Below are positions 7,574 to 13,553 of a DNA stretch of 15,834 nt, in pieces. The position numbers and the translations under genes are program-made. Under the pieces are notes generated by a model. It had not been told where the DNA came from, made no database searches, and worked only from the letters and a program-made list of their open reading frames with translations. Source of the stretch: Gemmatimonadota bacterium (lineage in GTDB: Bacteria; ARS69); contig BQJX01000014.1 of assembly GCA_021604925.1 (NCBI GenBank), positions 1 through 15,834 on the forward strand. Direction: 5' to 3'. How positions within the stretch are numbered: the first letter of the stretch is position 1; the number at the start of each line of letters is the position of its first letter.

Positions 7574-7605
7574 AAGAGCCCGCCGACCGGAGTCGACGGG
7601 CTCTT
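7574..7605. terminator. Shared hairpin terminator between convergent genes
   Basis: A perfect 9-bp stem, AAGAGCCCG (7574-7582) against CGGGCTCTT (7597-7605), encloses a 14-base loop; two more pairs can form past one mismatch. It lies between the plus-strand lipoprotein stop (7567) and the minus-strand lipoprotein stop (7627). On the minus strand the stem runs into TTTCTCGTT, so termination should be better for the minus-strand gene. On the plus strand the stem is followed by CGCGCGG with no T run. Confidence 0.75.
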
Positions 7606-7626
7606 CGCGCGGCCGGAGCCGCGGTT

Positions 7627-8412
7627 CTAGATCTCCACGATCGACACGTCGCCGGTCGACAGGTTCACGGAGTAGGATCCGCCGCCGAACGAGTACGACG
7701 CGGTGGGTCCGCCCGAGTAGTTCACGTCGAACAGCCCCACGCCGTCCCAGACCACACGGGCCACGCTGCCGTTGTCCGGGTACTCGCCGTGTTCGCCGAT
7801 TCCGCCGCTGTAGGTCACGTCTCCATAGCTGAACGTGACCACGTCGCCGCGGACTCCGTGGCGCAGGAACTTGTCCACGCGGATCCCCACGATGTTGTCG
7901 CTGCCGTCGCGCTGGAACGCGAACTCGAAGCTGCCGGCCGTGAGGTCGTGGTTGTAGTCGTCGTTGGACTCGTTCGTGGCCCGGATCAGGTTCGTATCGA
8001 ACAGCGGAAGGAACGTGTATCCGTCCTGGTCATTCACGACGAGCAGTTGGCCACCGCCCCGGTAGGTGGTGCCATGGCTGTCCACACACCCGTCGAACAG
8101 AAGCTCGTAGCGGGCCGTGGATGCCCGCGCGGTCACCACCGGCTCGAGCGACACGCAGTCCGTCTCGAACGCCCGCAGCGCCGAGGAGGAATCGTAGTCC
8201 GCGGAAACCGACAGCGCCGCGGCAAAGAGATCGGTGTGAAACGCCACGATGTTGCCCACGATCAGGGCCTCGGGCGTGACGACGGTCACCTGGGTGGGGG
8301 TGCCGGTTCCCCCGTCACCTTCCGTCCCTGTGAGCTTGGGATCGCAACCTAGTGCAAACGCGCTGGCGGCCAGTACGATGGTCATTGCCAGGCGGGTGGT
8401 TCGGGAGTTCAT
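7627..8412 (-). CDS. Predicted lipoprotein, function unknown
   Basis: 261 residues. The ATG at 8412 has GGAGG eight bases upstream. The signal sequence (MNSRTTR basic, then TIVLAASAFA) ends in lipobox ALGC with Cys23 as the lipidated residue. The next residue is aspartate, the enterobacterial signal for staying in the inner membrane; whether that rule holds in this lineage is unknown. A short Gly/Thr-rich linker (TEGDGGTGTP) follows. The mature domain is beta-rich with many Gly, Ser, Tyr and Asp residues (DNIVGIRVD, FSYGDVTYSGG, NVNYSGG-like turns, ASYSFGGGSYSVN), suggesting a beta-sandwich or beta-prism. Two further cysteines in the segments FETDCVSLEP and FDGCVDSHG could form a disulfide. 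No known family is recognised. It is convergent with the barrel/lipoprotein pair and shares their terminator. It may be independent of them. Confidence 0.8.
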   Translation of the reverse strand: MNSRTTRLAMTIVLAASAFALGCDPKLTGTEGDGGTGTPTQVTVVTPEALIVGNIVAFHTDLFAAALSVSADYDSSSALRAFETDCVSLEPVVTARASTARYELLFDGCVDSHGTTYRGGGQLLVVNDQDGYTFLPLFDTNLIRATNESNDDYNHDLTAGSFEFAFQRDGSDNIVGIRVDKFLRHGVRGDVVTFSYGDVTYSGGIGEHGEYPDNGSVARVVWDGVGLFDVNYSGGPTASYSFGGGSYSVNLSTGDVSIVEI

Positions 8413-8512
8413 TCGTTGGCCTCCGGGTCCGCGGTAGTTCTCCAATCCCGGGTATCGGAGACTTCTCCGCCGGAATTGAGCCCACAATCCACCTCGGGGT
8501 CGTTCGTCTGCC

Positions 8513-8541
8513 TTGACGACGGGGGCCCTTCGGGTTCCAAT
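8513..8541 (+). promoter_or_regulatory. Sigma-70 type promoter for the radical SAM/glycosyltransferase unit
   Basis: TTGACG (8513-8518, five of six to consensus) is followed after exactly 17 bases by TCCAAT (8536-8541, four of six). It lies about 70 bp ahead of the GTG start at 8611. It is in the 198-bp gap between divergent genes; I found no equally good promoter there for the minus-strand lipoprotein. Confidence 0.5.
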
Positions 8542-8610
8542 CAGCCCCAGCCCGTTCCAGACGAGTCCTATCCCGTCGGCATCGCCGGCCTGCCCGGAGG
8601 AACGCATTTC

Positions 8611-9828
8611 GTGTCGACCATGCAGACCCCACCCCGCGAAGTCAGCTCCAGCCAGAACTCGAACAACAGCCGGATCCCCGCCAGCCACCTGTCCCGGGTG
8701 TTGTTTCGCACTCCGGACGTCTTCTGGCGGCTCCTGAGGGCCGAAGCGACCAAGCGCTTCTTCGCCCCCCGGGATCGGGCCCGCCTGGACGGCACGAGCG
8801 ACCAGCTCACCCAGGTCAGCCTGAAGATCGTGAATTCCTGCAACCTTCGCTGCAAGACCTGCGGCCAGTGGGGAGAGACCGGCTACAACCACGACAAGCC
8901 GGCTTCCGAGCTTCGCGAGATCGTTCCGGTCGAGACCTACCGGGCCATGGTGGACCAGCTCGCCCACCGGAAGCCCTTCTACTACATCTGGGGCGGCGAG
9001 CCCTATCTGTACCGCGACCTCATGCCGCTCATGGAGCACATGAAGCAGCGGAACGGCCTGGTGGGCGTGGTCACGAACGGCACCATGATGGAGAAGACCG
9101 CCGACCGGCTGGTGGCCGCCGGTGTGGACATGCTGATGCTCTCGGTGGACGGGGTGGGTCCGGTCCACAACGAGATCCGGGGCGAGAAGAACGCCTGGGA
9201 ACGAATGATGAACGGCCTGGACGCGGTCATCGCGGAGAAGAAACGGCAGGGCGCCAAGAAGCCGTACATCAACGTGCTGGCCACGATCTCCCGCGACAAC
9301 GTGGGGCACCTGGAAGACATCGCGGACTGGGGAGCCGACCGCGGCATCGACCTGCTGACGTACTACTACTCCTGGTTCACGAACGAGGAGACGGGGCAGG
9401 CCCACGAAGCGGTCATGAAGGAACGGTTCGACACCACGCCCGAAGCCTGGAAGGGCTACCTCTTCTTCACGGGCCTGGACTCGGATGGACTGCGGGCAGA
9501 GGTCAAGTCGATCCAGTCCCGCAAGTGGCCGTTCCCCGTCATGTTCATTCCGGACCTGAAGGACGACCAGATCGTTCCCTACTACGACGACCCGACCACA
9601 CTGTTCGGCTACGGGAATTGCATCCAGCCGTGGCTGGTCACGGAGATCCTGCCGAACGGCGACGTGGCCACCTGCCGCGACTATCCCGACTACGTGTGCG
9701 GCAACATCCAGAAGGATGATCTCCTGACGATCTGGAACAACGACAAGTACCGCAAGTTCCGGACGAGCATCCACGAGGACGGACTGCTTCCCATCTGTTC
9801 CCGGTGTTGCGGCCTGATGGGCTGGTAG
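8611..9828 (+). CDS. Radical SAM enzyme with SPASM-like C-terminal cluster domain
   Basis: 405 residues from a GTG at 8611 with GGAGG ten bases upstream; an ATG nine bases later is the alternative. A Ser/Asn/Gln-rich N-terminus (about 1-25) and a basic helical stretch precede the radical SAM core. The core has Cys77-x3-Cys81-x2-Cys84 (CNLRCKTC), which binds the 4Fe-4S cluster that cleaves S-adenosylmethionine. WGGEPYL (127-133) supplies the GGE motif contacting SAM, followed by VVTNGTMM and MLMLSVDG strands. After about residue 330 come further cysteines at 337, 355, 363, 396, 399 and 400, in the order expected for a SPASM/twitch domain holding one or two auxiliary clusters. SPASM enzymes often modify peptides or sugars, but the substrate here is not visible: no small precursor peptide gene is seen beside it. 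It is followed after 26 bp by a membrane glycosyltransferase on the same strand, which suggests glycolipid or glycan modification. Confidence 0.9.
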   Translation: MSTMQTPPREVSSSQNSNNSRIPASHLSRVLFRTPDVFWRLLRAEATKRFFAPRDRARLDGTSDQLTQVSLKIVNSCNLRCKTCGQWGETGYNHDKPASELREIVPVETYRAMVDQLAHRKPFYYIWGGEPYLYRDLMPLMEHMKQRNGLVGVVTNGTMMEKTADRLVAAGVDMLMLSVDGVGPVHNEIRGEKNAWERMMNGLDAVIAEKKRQGAKKPYINVLATISRDNVGHLEDIADWGADRGIDLLTYYYSWFTNEETGQAHEAVMKERFDTTPEAWKGYLFFTGLDSDGLRAEVKSIQSRKWPFPVMFIPDLKDDQIVPYYDDPTTLFGYGNCIQPWLVTEILPNGDVATCRDYPDYVCGNIQKDDLLTIWNNDKYRKFRTSIHEDGLLPICSRCCGLMGW

Positions 9829-9854
9829 TTCGGACGTAGGAGGGATCCACGCCC

Positions 9855-11105
9855 TTGTTGGCCGCGACCACCATTGCGATTGCCCTGCTGGCGCTCGGTT
9901 CGAGCGCCTGGTTCTGGGCGCGTGCGCTCCGCGGCTTCCTCGCCTGGCGACGTTCCACCCGCGATCCGGACCCGGTCGAGTGGCCCCAGGCGCACGTCTT
10001 CGTGTGCCTGAAGGGGCGGCTTCCCGGCATCGAACAGACGCTGGGCGCTCTCCAAGCGCAGGACTACCCCGCCCGCTACCGGGTCACCTTTGTCACCGAG
10101 GCGGGCGCCGAGCAGGGCGACGAGGCTGCCCGGGACCTGGCGAAGTGGTTGCCGGGGGCACCGGACTGCGATCACGTGATCGCCGGCCGTGTGCTCGAAC
10201 GGGACGTTCGCTGCGCCCAGAAGAACTTCAACCTGTTGGCGGGCATTCGCCACGCGGACGAAGTTCATCCCGGAGCGGAGGTCTTTGCCTTCTGCGACGG
10301 GGACCTTCTGGTCAAGAGCAGCTGGCTGCGAGAGATGATCCGGCCGATCGCGGTGCGCGCGTCCGAGGCCTCCACCAGCTTCCACTGGGTCGCGGCCGAG
10401 GGACGGCGCATTGTCGAAGCGCTGCACGGCCTCGCGGAAGCGGCGCAGTCCATGGCGGCGCTCGTCTGTCGCGGCGCCACGTGGGGCGGCTCCATGGCGA
10501 TTCGTGCTTCCACGTTCCACGAGTACCGCCTTCACGAGATGTGGGGACGCACGGTCGTGGACGACATGGCCCTGAGCCGGGCCATGAAGCGACGCCGACT
10601 CCGCGTGGCTCCGGTCCCCCGCTTCCTGGTGCAGTCCACGTCCGAGATCCAGGGCTACGGCGGGTTCGTGAAGTGGCTCGCCCGACAGTACTTCTTCGTG
10701 AAGGTGTACCAGCCGTCGCTCTACTGGATGCTCTGGATGAAGACCGCGCTGGACGTGGCCAGCATCTGGTCGGGATGCCTGCACCTGTTCTGGTGGATCT
10801 TCCTGAGGGAGTGGCCGGCGGGTGCCACGGTCGGCTGGATCGCCATCGCCACGGCGTTCGTGAACGTGTCTTCGACGCACCTCTACCGTTTCCTGCTGCC
10901 CGAGCGGCCGTCGGCCCGGGCCTGGATGCCCGCCGCGCTGCTGGCGCCCGGGGCCAGCTTTCTGGCCTGCGCCAGCGCCGCACTCCGGCGACGGCGGCTC
11001 ACCTGGCGGGATCTCACGTACGTGGTCGAGAGGGATGGGAGCGTCCGCGGGGTGACGCTCACGAATCCCGAGATCGACCGCCCCCTGGCCGAGGAAGCGG
11101 CATAG
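9855..11105 (+). CDS. Membrane glycosyltransferase, GT2/GT21 (ceramide glucosyltransferase)-like
   Basis: 416 residues from a TTG at 9855, with AGGAGGG about ten bases upstream. An N-terminal membrane helix (about 3-27) anchors a cytoplasmic GT-A domain. VFVCLKG at 48-54 is the first strand, KNFNLLAGI (123-131) resembles the K-x-x-N-L motif of family 21, CDGD (147-150) is the D-x-D metal site, WGGSMAIR (210-217) the acceptor region, and VVDDMAL (234-240) supplies the catalytic aspartate. Where most relatives have Q/R-x-x-R-W, this one has W-L-A-R-Q-Y (274-279), so the tryptophan after the arginine is replaced. Two or three C-terminal membrane segments (about 297-317, 323-340, 357-377) follow. 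The pattern suggests transfer of a sugar to a lipid acceptor such as ceramide, diacylglycerol or a hopanoid, but neither donor nor acceptor can be read from the sequence. It is probably co-transcribed with the radical SAM gene. Its stop lies only 10 bp from the convergent fixJ-like stop. Confidence 0.8.
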   Translation: MLAATTIAIALLALGSSAWFWARALRGFLAWRRSTRDPDPVEWPQAHVFVCLKGRLPGIEQTLGALQAQDYPARYRVTFVTEAGAEQGDEAARDLAKWLPGAPDCDHVIAGRVLERDVRCAQKNFNLLAGIRHADEVHPGAEVFAFCDGDLLVKSSWLREMIRPIAVRASEASTSFHWVAAEGRRIVEALHGLAEAAQSMAALVCRGATWGGSMAIRASTFHEYRLHEMWGRTVVDDMALSRAMKRRRLRVAPVPRFLVQSTSEIQGYGGFVKWLARQYFFVKVYQPSLYWMLWMKTALDVASIWSGCLHLFWWIFLREWPAGATVGWIAIATAFVNVSSTHLYRFLLPERPSARAWMPAALLAPGASFLACASAALRRRRLTWRDLTYVVERDGSVRGVTLTNPEIDRPLAEEAA

Positions 11106-11115
11106 GTTCCGCCCT

Positions 11116-11736
11116 TCAGTTGTTGAGGCGCACGGCCATGCGAACCAGCTCGGCCAGCGACTGGGCTTCCATCTTGGCCATGACCCGCGAGCGATGGATC
11201 TCCACGGTCCGTTCGCTGACCTCCAGGTCGTAGGCGATCACCTTGTTCGCGTGACCGTCCACCACCCGCAGCATCACCTCCCGCTCGCGCGGCGTGAGCC
11301 GTTCCAACCGCTCGTTCAGTTCCGCAAGATCCTGGGTCTCCTCGCGCCCGGCGGCCTCGATTTCGAGTGCTTTGTGAACTCGATCCAGCAAGTCCTGCTC
11401 TCGAAACGGTTTCTGCAGGAAGTCCACCGCGCCGGCCTGCATCGCCTCCACCGCGTTGGGCACATCGCCGTGGGCGGTCACAAACACGATCGGCACCCGG
11501 AGGCCGCGTTCCAGGAGCGCCTGCTGCACCTCCAGCCCGCTCATGCCCGGCATCCGCAGGTCCAGGACCAGGCACCCGGGGCGGGGCGGATCGAACGCGT
11601 CCAGGAAACTGCGGCCGGAGTCGAATACTTCCACCCGGTGCCCCACGGAACGCAGCAGCAGCGCGATCGCACGCCGAACCGCGGCATCGTCATCCACGAC
11701 AAACACGCACGGAGATCCGTCTTCCGGGCCTGTCAT
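11116..11736 (-). CDS. fixJ: FixJ-like response regulator
   Basis: 206 residues, two domains. The receiver domain (about 10-125) has the acidic pocket Asp15-Asp16-Asp17, the phosphoacceptor Asp59 in LVLDLRMPG, Thr87 in FVTAHG and Lys109 in QKPF. The C-terminal LuxR/NarL-type helix-turn-helix covers about 143-203 (LTPREREVMLRVVDGHANKV, then SERTVEIHRSRVMAKM). The motif order and length match FixJ (about 205 residues), the regulator that turns on fixK and nifA under low oxygen in rhizobia. Its ATG overlaps the stop of the kinase gene as ATGA, so the two are translated together. Targets are unknown here; the divergent operon starting at 13062 is one possibility. TodT/StyR-type regulators have the same architecture, but the FixL-like partner favours FixJ. 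Confidence 0.88.
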   Translation of the reverse strand: MTGPEDGSPCVFVVDDDAAVRRAIALLLRSVGHRVEVFDSGRSFLDAFDPPRPGCLVLDLRMPGMSGLEVQQALLERGLRVPIVFVTAHGDVPNAVEAMQAGAVDFLQKPFREQDLLDRVHKALEIEAAGREETQDLAELNERLERLTPREREVMLRVVDGHANKVIAYDLEVSERTVEIHRSRVMAKMEAQSLAELVRMAVRLNN

Positions 11737-12884
11737 CCGGTCGCCTCCTTCCCGTGAATGGGCAGCGTGAAGCGGAAGGTGGTCCCCGTGTCGGGGTCCA
11801 CCACATAGTCCAGCACGCCACCGTGCGCCGCGATGATGGATCGACTGATGGACAGGCCCAAGCCCATGCCTCCCTCCTTGGTCGTGAAGAACGGTTCGAA
11901 GATCCCTTCGGCCTCCTCCGGGGTCACGCCGGTGCCGCGGTCGGTCACGGAGAACTGCACGCGGTCGCCGGCCGCCGCGCGCGTGCGCACGACCACCGGA
12001 TGGGCCGCACCGGCAACGCTGGTGCTGGCGGTGGTGGCGTCCACCGCGTTCCGCACCAGGTTCAGAACGACCTGCTGGATCTGCACTTCGTCCATGGTCA
12101 CCGCGGGCAGGCCCTCCTGCAGATCGAGCTCCAGGGACACTTCGTTGGCGCGGGCATCCAGCGTGGCCAAACGCACCACGTCGCGGACGACGCGATTGGG
12201 ATCGCGGACCGCCGGGGGCGCCTCCTCACGGCGGGCCAGTCGGCGAAGACGGTCGATGACGTCGCCGGCGCGCAACGCCTGTTCCGCAATCTCGTCGATG
12301 ATCTGGCGATGCTCGTCGGTCAGGGGCCGGTCCGGCTTCAGCACGTGGCTCAGCGCCTGCGCGGAGGACGCGATGGCCGTGAGCGGCTGATTGATCTCGT
12401 GGGCAATGCCCGCCACCATCTCCCCCAATGTGCTCACGCGGCCCACGCGTGTGAGCCGGTCGCGCAGTTCCTTCGCCTCTTCCTCGATCCGCAGGGTTTC
12501 CGTGATGTCGCGGATCAGGCCCACGAACCGGCGTCCTTCGCCGTAGGACGCGATCTCCCCCACCGTCAGTTCCACCGGGAACTCCTCGCCGTTGCGGCGG
12601 ACCGCCACCGCCCGTCGGCCGATCCCGATCACCTTGGGAATCCCGGTCCGCAGGTAGGTCTCCAGGAATCCGTCGTGGGCCGGGCGGTACGGGTTCGGCA
12701 TGAGCCGGTTCACGTTCTGGCCGACCATCTCCCGGGCCTTCCATCCGAACATCCGCTCCGCGGCGGCGCTGAACACGTCGATTCGGCCCCGCTCATCGAT
12801 GGCCACAATGGCATCCACGGTGGCCGCCAGAATCGCGCTCAGGCGGGCCTCGGCGGCCGCCGCTCTCTCTCCGCCCGCCTCCAC
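11733..12884 (-). CDS. fixL: FixL-like haem-PAS sensor histidine kinase
   Basis: 383 residues from a GTG at 12884 with GGGAGG close upstream. There is no membrane segment, so it is a soluble cytoplasmic kinase. The single PAS domain (about 12-128) contains PYRPAHDGF, with His70 at the position of the haem-binding histidine (His200 in Bradyrhizobium FixL). VIGIGR follows, with Arg90 exactly 20 residues later, as is Arg220, which senses bound oxygen. FPVELTVGE and the end of the domain also match. The kinase part has the phosphoacceptor His162 in AHEINQPL, the N box NLVRNAVDA (Asn279), DRGTG (315-319), PFFTTK (331-336) and GGMGLGLS (338-345). Predicted action: when oxygen leaves the haem the kinase autophosphorylates and passes phosphate to the overlapping FixJ partner. 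Haem binding is inferred from the two conserved residues and their spacing, not shown. Confidence 0.88.
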   Translation of the reverse strand: MEAGGERAAAAEARLSAILAATVDAIVAIDERGRIDVFSAAAERMFGWKAREMVGQNVNRLMPNPYRPAHDGFLETYLRTGIPKVIGIGRRAVAVRRNGEEFPVELTVGEIASYGEGRRFVGLIRDITETLRIEEEAKELRDRLTRVGRVSTLGEMVAGIAHEINQPLTAIASSAQALSHVLKPDRPLTDEHRQIIDEIAEQALRAGDVIDRLRRLARREEAPPAVRDPNRVVRDVVRLATLDARANEVSLELDLQEGLPAVTMDEVQIQQVVLNLVRNAVDATTASTSVAGAAHPVVVRTRAAAGDRVQFSVTDRGTGVTPEEAEGIFEPFFTTKEGGMGLGLSISRSIIAAHGGVLDYVVDPDTGTTFRFTLPIHGKEATG

Positions 12885-12988
12885 CCCTGCCTCCCATCTT
12901 GAGTTCCGAAAAATCCGTCCCGAGGGCCCGGGACCCGGCCAGAATAACCCCCAACGCCCTTATCAGGGGAATCCGAAACTGGCCGTCG

Positions 12989-13003
12989 GGAACCCTGGGT
13001 TCC
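12989..13003. promoter_or_regulatory. Perfect 15-bp palindrome, candidate operator between divergent units
   Basis: GGAACCC-T-GGGTTCC: two 7-bp arms around one central base. It lies in the 177-bp region between the fixL-like start (12884) and the CBS-protein start (13062), 58 bp ahead of the latter. CATATT at 13003-13008 could be a -10 element reading rightward (four of six), which would place the palindrome in the promoter spacer, but the matching -35 (TGGCCG) is weak. No FixK/FNR box (TTGAT-N4-ATCAA) is present. The bound regulator is unknown; a FixJ-type or repressor site is possible. Confidence 0.4.
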
Positions 13004-13061
13004 ATATTCCCGCTGTGGGGGTCATCTTCTGCCCTCGGACCGGCGGCCAGGGAGGTGTGTC

Positions 13062-13553
13062 ATGAGAGTCGAGCGATGGATGTCGAGCCCCGCACTGACA
13101 GTCACGCCGGACATCCCGGCGTCGCTGGCCCTGCGCAAGATGATGGAGCACGAGATTCGCCGCCTCCCTGTCGTGGACGACGACGGTGACCTCGTCGGAC
13201 TGGTCACCGATCGCGACCTCCGCCAGGTGCTCCTTCCCCACCTCATCCCCCGTCAGGACGAGCCGTACGAGTCGGCCGACGGAGACCTCCCGGTCGGCAA
13301 GGTGATGCGCCGGGCGGTGCCGGTGGTCAGGCCGTCGGACAGCATCCGGGACGCCACCGAACTGCTGCACAACCGGAAGATGACCGGGCTCCCCGTGGTC
13401 CAGGGGCGACGATGCGTGGGGGTGATCACCGTCCAGGACATCATGGAGATCTTCCTGGTGGCACTGGACCGCCACGCCGCCGCCCTCGAAGAGGATTTCG
13501 CGGAAGTCCAAACCAAACCCGGCACCGTGGAAAAGAAAGAGGTCCCACGTTGA
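13062..13553 (+). CDS. Two-CBS-domain regulatory protein
   Basis: 163 residues made almost entirely of a CBS pair (Bateman module). The ATG at 13062 has AGGGAGG six bases upstream. CBS1 covers about residues 5-60 (WMSSPALTV, then RRLPVVDDDGDLVGLVTDRDL) and CBS2 about 78-130 (VMRRAVPVV, then MTGLPVVQGRRCVGVITVQDI). The G-x-(I/V)-T-x-x-D motifs (GLVTDRD, GVITVQD) are the usual adenosine-phosphate contact sites. Such modules bind AMP, ATP or S-adenosylmethionine and report energy state to a partner. An acidic then basic tail (about 140-163) follows. The stop overlaps the start of the CoA-transferase gene as TTGA, so this protein is the likely regulatory partner of that enzyme (inference from coupling). 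Confidence 0.92.
   Translation: MRVERWMSSPALTVTPDIPASLALRKMMEHEIRRLPVVDDDGDLVGLVTDRDLRQVLLPHLIPRQDEPYESADGDLPVGKVMRRAVPVVRPSDSIRDATELLHNRKMTGLPVVQGRRCVGVITVQDIMEIFLVALDRHAAALEEDFAEVQTKPGTVEKKEVPR

Noticed and set aside
8416..8610. 65-codon N-terminal extension of the radical SAM frame
   Set aside because: It has no ribosome site, covers the promoter at 8513-8541, and reads as low-complexity sequence. The GTG at 8611 with GGAGG is the better start.
8611..11105. HpnH/HpnI hopanoid side-chain pair
   Set aside because: The radical SAM protein has a SPASM-type cysteine-rich C-terminus and lacks the HpnH N-terminal pattern, and no other hpn or shc genes are in view.
12885..13061. FixK/FNR-type box in the divergent region
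   Set aside because: No TTGAT-N4-ATCAA or close variant was found on either strand; only the GGAACCC palindrome stands out.
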